Shown here: in pieces, positions 1-7,879 of the stretch
Layout of the letters: every line of letters begins with the position of its first letter
Numbering within the stretch: the stretch's first letter is position 1
DNA from: Geitlerinema sp. PCC 7407
GTDB taxonomy: Bacteria; Cyanobacteriota; Cyanobacteriia; PCC-7407
Direction: 5' to 3'
Assembly: GCF_000317045.1 (NCBI RefSeq)
Contig: NC_019703.1
Location: forward strand, 794,501-858,500
DNA length: 64,000 nucleotides
Program-made: the position numbers and the translations under genes
Notes under the pieces: generated by a model
The model's input: the letters and a program-made list of their open reading frames with translations, nothing else
Database searches by the model: none
Told to the model about the DNA's origin: nothing

Positions 1-2
1 GT

Positions 3-224
3 GAACCAAAATCGTTCCAAAAACGGGACACCCAGGGAAATTTTGGTGGCCAATCCCTGGCTTTGGGAGCGGTGGGGCTGGTTGTCTTCCAGAATGCCCT
101 GAATTGGGGGAGCGATCGCCCCTTGTCCGAATTTTCACGGGGAATTTTCCAAAATCCGCTGAGCAGGCAGTTTCCTAAAATGAAGAAGCTGAACGTGCCC
201 ACCCCTTTGCGGACCTATTTTTGA
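3..224 (+). CDS. Possible 3' end of an unidentified upstream gene (partial)
   Basis: One reading frame is open from base 3 to a TGA at 222-224, about 73 codons, without a convincing start inside the window, so it could be the tail of a gene entering from the left. The peptide has a short hydrophobic patch ([10 protein letters not shown]) and a basic C-terminus, and I recognise no domain. The HIP1 octamer near position 110 reads as Ser-Asp-Arg in this frame, as it often does in real genes here. If real, its stop lies 5 bp before the gloB ATG, implying co-transcription. An open frame of this length can arise by chance, so confidence is low. Confidence 0.3.
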   Translation, partial: EPKSFQKRDTQGNFGGQSLALGAVGLVVFQNALNWGSDRPLSEFSRGIFQNPLSRQFPKMKKLNVPTPLRTYF

Positions 225-229
225 CGGCT

Positions 230-1003
230 ATGGAAGTGCTGCGTCTCCCGGCTCTGTCGGATAACTATATCTTTTTGCTCTACGACGCCTCCTCGGGCAC
301 CGCTGCCGTGGTCGACCCTGCCGAGGCGGAGCCCGTTTTGGCCGAGCTCCGTCGCTTGGGGGCGCGTCTGGTGGCGATTTTCAATACCCACCACCACGGC
401 GATCATGTGGGTGGCAATCGCCCGCTGCTGGCGGCCTTTCCGGAGGCGACGGTGTACGGCGGCGCGGAGGACCGGGGCCGGATTCCGGGCCAGAGCGTGT
501 TCCTGGTGGAGGGCGATCGCGTGACCTTTGGGCAGCGCGAGGCAACGGTGCTGTTTGTGCCCGGTCACACCCGCGCCCACATCGCCTACTATTTCCCGCC
601 CGCCGCAGCGGACCAGCCCGGCCATTTGTTTTGCGGCGACACGCTGTTTTCGGGGGGCTGCGGGCGGCTGTTTGAGGGGACGCCGGCCCAGATGGTGGAC
701 TCCCTGAGCAAGCTGCGATCGCTCCCCGACCAGACCCAGGTGTGGTGCGCCCACGAGTACACCCTGAAAAATCTTCAGTTTGCCCTGACCGTCGAGGGCG
801 GCAACGCCGACTTGCAGCGGCGCTGGGCCGAGGTCCAGGCAGCGCGCCAGCGCCAAGAGGCCACGATCCCGGCCTGGCTGGGGGTCGAGAAGCGCACCAA
901 TCCCTTTTTGCGCTGGGATCTCCCGGCCCTCCAGACGGCTATGGCGGCCCAAGACGGCGTGCAAACCTTTAGCCGGCTGCGGGGCCGCAAGGATGTTTTT
1001 TAG
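230..1003 (+). CDS. gloB: Hydroxyacylglutathione hydrolase (glyoxalase II)
   Basis: This 257-residue metallo-beta-lactamase-fold enzyme hydrolyses S-lactoylglutathione to lactate and glutathione, the second step of methylglyoxal detoxification in the cytosol. The metal-binding THHHGDH motif is at residues 53-59. PGHT at 111-114 and CGDTLF near 135-140 supply further ligands. The CAHEYT and RTNPFLR signatures in the C-terminal third are typical of glyoxalase II rather than other members of the fold. Length matches the family. The ATG at 230 is preferred over an in-frame TTG at 221, because the family starts directly with a sequence like [13 protein letters not shown]. No obvious terminator follows. 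Confidence 0.93.
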   Translation: MEVLRLPALSDNYIFLLYDASSGTAAVVDPAEAEPVLAELRRLGARLVAIFNTHHHGDHVGGNRPLLAAFPEATVYGGAEDRGRIPGQSVFLVEGDRVTFGQREATVLFVPGHTRAHIAYYFPPAAADQPGHLFCGDTLFSGGCGRLFEGTPAQMVDSLSKLRSLPDQTQVWCAHEYTLKNLQFALTVEGGNADLQRRWAEVQAARQRQEATIPAWLGVEKRTNPFLRWDLPALQTAMAAQDGVQTFSRLRGRKDVF

Positions 1004-1357
1004 CCTGCTGGCGGTCTGAACGGGCGATCGCCCCTCCCGTGGCAAATAGACGCGCTGGTTGCGATCGCCTACCGCTTCTCGGTATTATGTACCATTGCGC
1101 TTACAGCGATTTTCACAGCGGCATCGGATCCACTCGGTGACGGTTTTGGCTGTCCTGCCGTTCGGGCCTCTGTCTACGGACTTCCTTCCAGAAGTGGAAA
1201 CGCTGTCAGTGAGCGCCCCCCATCGCGCTGTTTCCAGATTCCTGTCGCTCAGGCGTCAGCGATGGCTGCAACGTTGAGGCACAAACCCAAGGGCTGTAGG
1301 GGTTGCCAATAAGGCGGCCCCTTGAAGTACGCGCAGTAGAGAACCCGCAGGAAAGAC
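1004..1357. other. Spacer between gloB and rplI
   Basis: No coding frame here is convincing; a 72-codon rightward frame at 1059-1277 lacks any recognisable family or ribosome binding site. The stretch must contain the rplI promoter and leader. A purine-rich GCAGGAAAG stands just before the rplI ATG. Confidence 0.5.
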
Positions 1358-1816
1358 ATGGCAAAGCAAGTTCAACTCGTTCTAAATAAAGAAGTTTTCA
1401 AGCTCGGCAAAGCCGGTGACCTGGTTAGCGTCGCTCCTGGCTACGCTCGCAACTACCTGATTCCCCAGGGATTGGCTGTGCCGACGACCCCTGGCATCCT
1501 CAAGCAGGTTGAGCGCCGCCGTGAGCTCGAGCGTCAGCGTCTCCTCGAAGAGAAGAAAGAGGCTGAAACCCGCAAGACCGCGCTCGAGACCATCGGCCGC
1601 TTCACGATCGAGAAGCAGTTGGGCGAAAACGAGGCGATCTTCGGAACCGTCACCAACCAAGATGTGGCTGACGTGATCGCCGCTGTCACCAAGCAAGAAG
1701 TCGATCGCCGGGGCATCACCGTTCCTGAAATTCACAAGCTCGGCTCCTACAAGGTGGAAGTGAAGCTCCATCCCGAAGTGAGCGCGGTTGTCGAAGTTCA
1801 GGTCACCGCTAAGTAG
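1358..1816 (+). CDS. rplI: 50S ribosomal protein L9
   Basis: This 152-residue protein is ribosomal protein L9, which binds 23S rRNA and projects from the base of the L1 stalk. The N-terminal RNA-binding domain carries the diagnostic [13 protein letters not shown] stretch near residues 28-40. It is followed by the long charged connecting helix (residues 50-75, rich in Glu, Arg and Lys) and a C-terminal domain. Length is normal for the family. A GCAGGAAAG ribosome binding site precedes the ATG. It lies directly upstream of dnaB in the same direction, an arrangement found in many cyanobacteria. The gap of about 140 bp leaves open whether they share a transcript. Confidence 0.97.
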   Translation: MAKQVQLVLNKEVFKLGKAGDLVSVAPGYARNYLIPQGLAVPTTPGILKQVERRRELERQRLLEEKKEAETRKTALETIGRFTIEKQLGENEAIFGTVTNQDVADVIAAVTKQEVDRRGITVPEIHKLGSYKVEVKLHPEVSAVVEVQVTAK

Positions 1817-1958
1817 GGTGAGCGCCTAGGACTCATGGCGCGATCGCCCGTCGGCGACTTTCGTCATTTTCTAGCATCATGGAGGGGGTTGAGCCGAGCC
1901 TTTGGGCCGGTCCTCAGCCCCCTATTTCATCTCAATCCAGTGTTCCGCTGTTTCTCCC

Positions 1959-3305
1959 ATGCTTCAGGAACCGAGCTTTCAGCCCATTAGCGATCGCGTC
2001 CCGCCCCAAAACATCGACGCGGAAGAGGCGATTCTGGGCGGCGTTCTGCTGGACCCAGAAGCCATTAGCCGAATTGCGGACATTCTCAATCCGGACGCTT
2101 TTTATATCAGCGCCCACCAGAATATCTATCGGTCCATGCTCATCCTCCACAGCCAGGGCAAGCCGACAGACCTGATGAGCGTCACCGCCTGGCTGCAGGA
2201 CAACAACCGCCTCGACAAAGTCGGCGGCCAGAGCCGCCTAGCCCAGCTCGTCGACCGCACCATCAGCGCCGTCAACATCGACCAGTACGCCAATCTGGTC
2301 ATGGACAAGTACCTCCGGCGCAAGCTGATCCGAGTGGGCCACGAAATCGCTGAACTAGGCTTTGAAACCAGCTCCCCCATCGAGAAAGTCCTCGATGACT
2401 CTGAGCAAAAAGTTTTTAGCATCACCCAAGATCGGCCCCAGAGCGGCCTGACCGCCACCGCCGATATTCTGACCACGACCTTCTCGGAGATCGAGAGCCG
2501 CTTTACGGGAACCGCGCTGTCGGGGCTGCCCTGCAACTTCTACGATCTCGACGCCATGACCCAGGGCTTCCAGCGATCGGACCTGGTGATCGTCGCGGGG
2601 CGTCCATCCATGGGCAAAACCAGCTTTTGTCTCCAGGTGGGCCGCAACATCGCCGGTATCCACCGCTTGCCCGTGGCGGTCTACAGCCTGGAAATGTCGA
2701 AGGAGCAGCTGATCTATCGTCTGCTCTCCAGCGAGGCCAAAATCGAAAGCAGCCGTCTCCGCTCGGGCCGAATCAGCCAGGACGAGTGGGAGCCCCTGGG
2801 CCACGCCATCAGCGTGCTGTCGGAGCTGCCGATTTTCATCGATGACACGCCCAACATCAGCGTGACGGAGATGCGATCGCGGGCGCGCCGCCTCCAGGCT
2901 GAGCAGGGGGGCGCTTTGGGCATGATCATCATCGACTATCTCCAGCTGATGGAGGGCGGCGGCGACAACCGCGTGCAGGAACTGTCAAAAATTACGCGGG
3001 CGCTCAAGGGTCTGGCGCGGGAGCTGAGCGTGCCGGTGGTGGCCCTGTCCCAGCTCAGCCGAAACGTGGAGTCTCGCACCAACAAGCGCCCGATGATGTC
3101 TGACCTGCGGGAGAGCGGCAGTATCGAGCAAGACGCGGACTTGATCATGATGATCTACCGCGACGAGTACTATAACCCCGACACGCCCGATCGCGGGGTG
3201 GCGGAGGTGATCATCACCAAGCACCGGAACGGTCCGGTGGGCACGGTGCGCTTCCTCTTTGAGCCGCAGTTCACCAACTTCCTTAACCTCAAGAGCACCC
3301 ACTAG
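1959..3305 (+). CDS. dnaB: Replicative DNA helicase DnaB
   Basis: The 448-residue product is the hexameric helicase that unwinds DNA at the fork and interacts with DnaG primase. The N-terminal DnaB_N domain starts with VPPQNIDAEEAILGG. The RecA-like C-terminal domain has Walker A GRPSMGKT at residues 214-221 and Walker B IIIDYLQL at 323-330. I start it at the ATG at 1959; an upstream in-frame ATG at 1902 would add 19 residues foreign to the family. The LRESGSIEQD segment, interrupted by an intein in Synechocystis PCC 6803 DnaB, is continuous here. A strong terminator follows at 3376-3426. Confidence 0.97.
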   Translation: MLQEPSFQPISDRVPPQNIDAEEAILGGVLLDPEAISRIADILNPDAFYISAHQNIYRSMLILHSQGKPTDLMSVTAWLQDNNRLDKVGGQSRLAQLVDRTISAVNIDQYANLVMDKYLRRKLIRVGHEIAELGFETSSPIEKVLDDSEQKVFSITQDRPQSGLTATADILTTTFSEIESRFTGTALSGLPCNFYDLDAMTQGFQRSDLVIVAGRPSMGKTSFCLQVGRNIAGIHRLPVAVYSLEMSKEQLIYRLLSSEAKIESSRLRSGRISQDEWEPLGHAISVLSELPIFIDDTPNISVTEMRSRARRLQAEQGGALGMIIIDYLQLMEGGGDNRVQELSKITRALKGLARELSVPVVALSQLSRNVESRTNKRPMMSDLRESGSIEQDADLIMMIYRDEYYNPDTPDRGVAEVIITKHRNGPVGTVRFLFEPQFTNFLNLKSTH

Positions 3306-3375
3306 GGGCGATCTCCGATGGTGTAGCGCGGCTAACAGTCTGCGAATAAAAGCTTTGTATCTTAAATAATTTGCT

Positions 3376-3426
3376 CTGCGCGATCGCCTCCGTAATTGTT
3401 TTGAGTGAGGCGATCGCGCAGTTTTT
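3376..3426 (+). terminator. HIP1-containing terminator of dnaB
   Basis: A perfect 15-bp stem (3376-3390 with 3407-3421) encloses a 16-nt loop and is followed by five T residues. Each arm contains a complete GCGATCGC octamer. It sits about 70 bp after the dnaB stop codon. Confidence 0.85.
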
Positions 3427-3488
3427 GTATGAGGCTTGGGATAAGAGGCGATCGCCCAAGCTAACTAAAAAACAGGATTATTAAGTCG

Positions 3489-3536
3489 GTATTAATTGAT
3501 ACTTTGCCTAGCCATTTAACTAGTATTAATTAATAC
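3489..3536. promoter_or_regulatory. Pair of near-identical 14-bp palindromes, operator-like
   Basis: GTATTAATTAATAC at 3523-3536 is a perfect palindrome, and GTATTAATTGATAC at 3489-3502 differs at one position. The repeat period is 34 bp, close to three helical turns, so dimers bound at both would lie on about the same face of the helix. The two sites could also pair with each other as a long hairpin. The pair lies about 300 bp before the membrane gene at 3835. Its role as a repressor or activator site is inference. Confidence 0.45.
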
Positions 3537-3834
3537 CTTACAAGTGAAAAATACGGAAAATATGAACGTTTAGAAAGCGTTTCTCAGAGCCTCAAACTCT
3601 TGCCTGACTGCGCTGCTAAAGCTCCAGCAAAATCTGTCCGCTGCAAGAAAATCCATAATAATTTTGTGTCTTTCTATAATTTTCTCTTAAACTATAAATA
3701 ATCTTGGGGATATCCTGAAAATGCAGGCTCTTGTACCCGAGCTATGCCAGGGCGATCGCCTTGAAACATGGGTCCAGCGCTGTGTGGGTTAGCCCCTGAC
3801 GCCAGCGCACTCCTTCTTTTTCTAGCCCTCAACC

Positions 3835-4587
3835 ATGCTTTCTATTTCTCCCCGCCGCCTAACCAAGTTTTTGAGCTTTGTCGTTCTAGGCCTCCTTGGA
3901 GCGAGTTTAGTTAGTCAATTTTTCACGGCTATTTATGGTTGTGAAACAGGCTTTATTTGCTCCCTGGCTAAGTTCGTAAATGTCGATCGAGAAAAAAATT
4001 TGCCGTCCCTTTATTCGACTTTGACGCTGGTGCTATGCGCCCTACTCTTGGCCATGATTGCGCTGCAAAAGCGAGCCGAGGGCGATCGCGATCGCCATCA
4101 TTGGACAGGACTTGCTGGCATCTTTTTGTTCTTGGGAATGGATGAAGCTTTGAGCTTCCACGAAAAGATAGACAAGCTGATCAAAGGGGTTGTGAATACC
4201 ACCGGCATTTTTCACTACGCTTGGCTGCTGCCCGCTCTAGCTGGCGTCGTGATTGTCCTGGGATTCTACCAGCCGTTTTGGCAGCGCCTCCCCCAGCAGA
4301 GCCGCCGCCTTGTCCTGGCAGCCCTGGCGACCTTTCTCAGCGGCGCCGTCGGGATGGAGATGCTGGCGGGTCTCTACGTCTCCTACGCTCAGCAGTGGAA
4401 CCGCTTGCTCTGGGCAATGATGACCCTGATCGAAGAGGGTCTCGAAATGGCAGGCGTGCTGATTTTGATCTATGCGCTGCTGTCCTACATGGCGAACTAT
4501 GCGCAGGAAGTGCGAATTCGCGTGGGCGATCGCCCTGCTTTGGCCCTAGATGCGGCTCCCGCGTCTCCCTACACAAATAGCCGCTAA
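3835..4587 (+). CDS. Polytopic membrane protein, tandem paralog 1
   Basis: I do not recognise a named family for this 250-residue protein. By eye it has about six hydrophobic helices (near residues 12-32, 60-77, 91-105, 126-147, 158-181 and 190-218) with short polar ends. Conserved polar residues sit in or next to the helices: D103, E104, H109 and E110 (DEALSFHE), H127, E175, and E200, E201 and E204 (IEEGLE). Together they could form a metal or proton site. C36 and C42 form a short loop pair shared with the neighbour. The next gene encodes a clear paralog. Upstream are a TATAAT box and, further out, the palindrome pair. Enzyme or transporter function is unknown. Confidence 0.85.
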   Translation: MLSISPRRLTKFLSFVVLGLLGASLVSQFFTAIYGCETGFICSLAKFVNVDREKNLPSLYSTLTLVLCALLLAMIALQKRAEGDRDRHHWTGLAGIFLFLGMDEALSFHEKIDKLIKGVVNTTGIFHYAWLLPALAGVVIVLGFYQPFWQRLPQQSRRLVLAALATFLSGAVGMEMLAGLYVSYAQQWNRLLWAMMTLIEEGLEMAGVLILIYALLSYMANYAQEVRIRVGDRPALALDAAPASPYTNSR

Positions 4588-4888
4588 AACATCAGCCCGA
4601 TCGCCTAAAAAACGTCATTCATTTAAGCAAATTTGCCGACCAAAAATTCTCGCCTCGATACTTTTTTTAAGTGGTTTCGAGAAAATTTCTTGCTGTAAAA
4701 AACTTCATCATTAATTTGCGAGTTTCTATAATCTCCTCTTAAATAGTTCATAACCTTGTGGGTAATCTGAGGAGTGAGGTTCTCAGCCCTGGAACGCCGC
4801 CTAGCGAACTGATGGTGTGTCAGCTTAGCGCTTTGCTTGCTGGGTCCTTGACCTCAGCTCAATACCCATTCCACCCGGCCACTCAACG

Positions 4889-5629
4889 ATGCTTTCTATT
4901 TCTCCCCGCCGCTTAGTCAAGTTCTTGAGTTTTGTGATTTTAGGTCTCTTGGGAGCTAGCTTCATTAGTCAGTCATTGACTGCGTTTTATGGCTGCGAGC
5001 CGGGTGCGGCCTGTTTGGTGGCGAAGATTTTTGATGTGAATCGCGAGAAAAATCTCCCGACGCTCTACTCAACTTTATCGCTGCTGTTGTGCGCTGGACT
5101 GACCACCTTAATCGCGCTCAAAAAGGGAACTGAGGGCGATCGCTACCGGCACTACTGGACTGGCTTAGCAGGCATTTTTCTGTTTCTGGGGCTCGATGAA
5201 GGTCTGAGCATCCATGAAAAAATCGGCCGACCTGTGAAGAGTGTGGTCGAGACGACCGGCATTTTTCACTATGCTTGGCTGCTGCCGGCTTTGCTGGGCG
5301 TGACTGTGGTGATGGCTCTCTATATTCCCTTCTTCCGGCACCTGCCCCAAAAGATTCAGCGCCTGATCTGGCTGGCTATGGCTGCCTACCTAGGAGGCGC
5401 TTTGGGGATGGAAATGGTTGCGGGCCTCTACCTGTCCTCCACCCAGCAGATGAATCCCATGATTTGGGCCGTGATGACGCTGATTGAGGAAGGTCTAGAG
5501 ATGCTGGGGGTGCTGTTCTTGATCCGGGCGCTGCTGTCCTATATGTCTGAGTACACGCGGGAAGTCCGGATTTGCGTGGGCGATCGCCCTTCTCTAGCCC
5601 TAGAGTCTTCAGCGCCGCTGCACGAATAA
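4889..5629 (+). CDS. Polytopic membrane protein, tandem paralog 2
   Basis: This 246-residue protein matches the product of the preceding gene along its whole length, by eye about two thirds identical. The start MLSISPRRL and the DEGLSIHE, HYAWLLP, GMEMVAGLY and TLIEEGLE segments are all kept. The Cys pair (C36, C42) is also shared. The central polar residues survive while loops differ, so both copies look functional rather than one decaying. A TATAAT at 4727-4732 lies about the same distance from its ATG as in copy 1, suggesting separate transcription of the two genes. A strong bidirectional terminator follows at 5642-5678. Function is unknown. Confidence 0.85.
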   Translation: MLSISPRRLVKFLSFVILGLLGASFISQSLTAFYGCEPGAACLVAKIFDVNREKNLPTLYSTLSLLLCAGLTTLIALKKGTEGDRYRHYWTGLAGIFLFLGLDEGLSIHEKIGRPVKSVVETTGIFHYAWLLPALLGVTVVMALYIPFFRHLPQKIQRLIWLAMAAYLGGALGMEMVAGLYLSSTQQMNPMIWAVMTLIEEGLEMLGVLFLIRALLSYMSEYTREVRICVGDRPSLALESSAPLHE

Positions 5630-5641
5630 GCGCGCGACTCA

Positions 5642-5678
5642 AAACCAAAAAGCCCCCAATTTGGGGGCTTTTTGGTTT
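5642..5678. terminator. Bidirectional terminator
   Basis: A near-perfect inverted repeat has arms running AAACCAAAAAGCCCCC and back, with A-runs and T-runs on either side. It can stop transcription from the rightward membrane gene and the leftward FKBP gene, which converge here. Confidence 0.9.
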
Positions 5679-5691
5679 CTTGGGGGTTACC

Positions 5692-6249
5692 TTAGCTGAT
5701 CTTGAGCAGCTCTACGTCGAAAATCAGCGTGGCGTTCGGCGGAATGACGCCACCAGCGCCGCGAGACCCGTAGGCCAGATCCGCTGGAATAATCAGCTTG
5801 CGCCGGCCGCCAACCTGCATCGAGCCGACCCCTTCATCCCAGCCCTTGATCACCTGGCCAACCCCGATGCGGAAGGAGAAGGGCCGACCGCGATCGCGCG
5901 AGCTATCAAAAACCTTGCCGTTGGTCAGCGTACCGGTGTAGTGAACGGTGACCGTTTGGCCCTTGCTGGGCGTTGCGCCGGTGCCCGGAACCAGCTCCAC
6001 ATACTGCAAGCCGGAGTCCGTGGTGATGACCTCTTCGTCTTCGGTGACGACGGGCTTGGGCATCAGGGCCTCGGCACCCGGTGCTTGGGCAATCACGGCG
6101 GTTTCAGCGGCGATCGCCTGGGACGAAGGGGCAGCCGTATCGAGGTTGGCGGCGATCGCGCGATCGCGCCCACTGCCCACAATCAACGTAACCACCAACG
6201 CAATGCAGCAGGTCAACATCACCGCTGCGCTGATCAGAATTTCCCGCAA
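5692..6249 (-). CDS. FKBP-type peptidyl-prolyl cis-trans isomerase, membrane-anchored or exported
   Basis: The 185-residue protein catalyses cis-trans isomerisation of proline peptide bonds. Residues 5-25 form a hydrophobic signal or anchor segment, followed by an Ala/Ser/Pro-rich linker. The FKBP domain fills the C-terminal half, with [25 protein letters not shown] and [14 protein letters not shown] as the family signatures. The N-terminus points to the thylakoid lumen or periplasm, as for lumenal FKBPs of chloroplasts. The gene is monocistronic, ends at the shared terminator at 5642-5678, and begins about 120 bp from the next leftward gene. Confidence 0.92.
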   Translation of the reverse strand: MREILISAAVMLTCCIALVVTLIVGSGRDRAIAANLDTAAPSSQAIAAETAVIAQAPGAEALMPKPVVTEDEEVITTDSGLQYVELVPGTGATPSKGQTVTVHYTGTLTNGKVFDSSRDRGRPFSFRIGVGQVIKGWDEGVGSMQVGGRRKLIIPADLAYGSRGAGGVIPPNATLIFDVELLKIS

Positions 6250-6367
6250 AACGAGCTCTCCCTAAGATCATCAAACTGGTGCTTTAGGACCATCCACAGA
6301 CCGTCCCTCAACACACAAATCAAAACTAACTTTAACGTCAATCGGTTCGTGTCGCCCTCAGAGCAGC

Positions 6368-6691
6368 CTAGCGCCAGAGACGATTTTCGAGATCCCTCAC
6401 CTGACGCTCCAGTCGGTCGAGGCGACCGCGCAGCTCATCCATCTCGTTTTGGCGCGGCACCCCCAGATCTTGCAGCATATTGCGCAACTGGCGCTGCATC
6501 TGCGTTTCGAAGTTGCCCTGCTCGGACTTGAGCTGTTCCATAAAGTCATCCACGAAGTTGCGGGCCTGATCGGGGCCAAGCTTGCCATCTCGCACCCACT
6601 CATCGCTGACTTCGCGCAGCTTTTCGGCCACTAGCGACGTCGTCCCGACACCAATCATCAAAAGTTGTCTTAGAAGGTTATTACTATCCAT
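6368..6691 (-). CDS. Phasin-like small coiled-coil protein
   Basis: The 107-residue protein starts with a hydrophobic amphipathic stretch (LLRQLLMIGVGTTSLVAEKL). A helical middle follows, and then a C-terminal heptad pattern (MDELRGRLDRLERQVRDLE) typical of a coiled coil. This layout matches small phasin-family or PhaF/PhaI-like proteins annotated widely in cyanobacteria, which bind hydrophobic surfaces such as polyhydroxyalkanoate granules. No polyhydroxyalkanoate synthase gene is in the window, so a granule role is not supported by context. Start ATG, no strong promoter seen. Confidence 0.75.
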   Translation of the reverse strand: MDSNNLLRQLLMIGVGTTSLVAEKLREVSDEWVRDGKLGPDQARNFVDDFMEQLKSEQGNFETQMQRQLRNMLQDLGVPRQNEMDELRGRLDRLERQVRDLENRLWR

Positions 6692-7020
6692 TCTCTTTCC
6701 CTATTACGCCTGCTAAAGCGAACGCTAGAGCGATGAGCCCGCAGTCTGCAAGGATGGGTGGCCAGGCCGAAGGCGCAAATCCACGTCTGGAGATTTTGGG
6801 GCTTGCATCTATGGTAATCGGCAACTTCCAGCTTCCGGCAAGCCCAAGGGGCGGGGATGCCGAAACAAACGGGAGTACCTTCGCCTCTTGGCCAATGCTT
6901 TGGAAAATGCTACGCCAGCGTCTGGACCTGCATCCTTGATGCAGCAGATGTAGCACGGCCCTGGCTTCTGTGAGATTCTGAGGAATGCGTTGTTACGCAG
7001 GACGAGACGGCAAGACGTGT
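6692..7020. other. Divergent spacer
   Basis: This stretch separates the leftward phasin-like gene from the rightward gene at 7021. A leftward 90-codon frame (6684-6956) has no recognisable features and overlaps the phasin-like start. I see no RNA gene. Promoters for both neighbours must lie here. Confidence 0.5.
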
Positions 7021-7341
7021 ATGGTAATTGAGTGGCTGAAAGTAAAAGTGGCTCCAGAGCTGCGGGAGAAGTACATCCAGCTTGACGCGGAGGTCTGGAC
7101 TGCGGCGATCGCCCAGGCTCCCGGCTACCTGGGCAAAGAAGTCTGGATCAACCCCAATGACGAAACCGAAGTCATCATGATCATTCGCTGGGCCAGCCGA
7201 GAGCAGTGGAAAGCCTTCCCCCTCGACCAGCTCGCCCAGCTAGAGCGGACCTTTGACGAACGCATGGGCGCTGGGACCTACACGATGGTCGAAGAGCGAG
7301 AGTACCACGTGCGCAAGTTCCCCGCTCCCAAGGCTTCCTAA
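7021..7341 (+). CDS. TIGR03792-type conserved cyanobacterial protein
   Basis: The 106-residue product looks like a single dimeric alpha/beta-barrel (ferredoxin-like) domain. The start MVIEWLKVKVAPELREKYIQ, the central PGYLGKEVWINP and the strand EVIMIIRWASREQWKAF agree with the uncharacterised TIGR03792 family. Related barrels act as antibiotic-biosynthesis monooxygenase-like or haem-degrading proteins, but no catalytic residue can be assigned here. I start at the ATG at 7021, since the 12 codons before it (from 6985) do not look like family sequence. The gene stands alone. Confidence 0.75.
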   Translation: MVIEWLKVKVAPELREKYIQLDAEVWTAAIAQAPGYLGKEVWINPNDETEVIMIIRWASREQWKAFPLDQLAQLERTFDERMGAGTYTMVEEREYHVRKFPAPKAS

Positions 7342-7879
7342 CCTCGCAAAATCAGCATTGCAACCGTGACATACTCCTATGCTGATACTGACGTATGCAG
7401 CGTAGGCTTCTCAGTGACCCCTGGTATCCCATCGGGCGTTTCCTGAGCTTTATTGACGATACGGGATGCCCCACCGCACCGGAACAATACCAAGAGTTTT
7501 GTTCTCTCCTTGGTACTGCTGGAATTTTACCTGCCCACAGATGGGACGACGAATCGTCTGTTTCTAGGCAGAACCCCCTATTCCAGGTTGTTAAGGTTCA
7601 AGTTTCAGGGCGGCGATTAGCTCAAACCCTTAGCCTGATTATCTCACCCGTTTTGCATCATGAGAGGTTTGCTCGTTTCCTCCCTCTCCCCTTCTCGCGC
7701 CTGCGGCATAGGTCAGAGGAGTGTCGTTCGCTCGCTCGCATTCATCTCAACGCCAAATCAAAGATGATGGCGTGAGGCTTCTGCTGCTTTGGCTAATCTT
7801 GCAAAAAATATGGGGGCGATCGCCCCCATATTTCGACTATTTGCGATGGCTATTGGCGAAAGAATGACAGGTTTGCGCG
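7342..7879. other. Spacer between convergent genes
   Basis: A 126-codon rightward frame at 7395-7775 is the longest open frame, but its composition does not look like a protein and I recognise nothing in it. The only clear element is the long palindrome at 7806-7833 that serves as a terminator for sqdX. Confidence 0.5.
7806..7833 (-). terminator. 28-bp perfect palindrome with HIP1 core, sqdX terminator
   Basis: The sequence is perfectly self-complementary over 14+14 bases, centred on GCGATCGC and flanked by G5/C5 and AT arms. Read leftward it ends in a run of six T residues and lies about 47 bp after the sqdX stop. Without a loop, a hairpin would need a few central bases unpaired. Confidence 0.75.

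Larger units (their letters stand above)
3306..3834. other. AT-rich spacer upstream of tandem membrane genes
   Basis: I see no gene in this stretch. It holds the dnaB terminator, a pair of 14-bp palindromes at 3489-3536 and a candidate -10 hexamer TATAAT at 3675-3680. The 3650-3730 part resembles the region before the second paralog (about 4705-4775), so the duplication included upstream DNA. Confidence 0.6.

Noticed and set aside
5572-6531. Rightward 319-codon open frame antisense to the FKBP gene
   Set aside because: It covers a clear FKBP gene on the other strand and begins inside the preceding membrane-protein gene.
7395-7775. Rightward 126-codon open frame
   Set aside because: No domain, no clear binding site, and uneven composition; I treat it as spacer.
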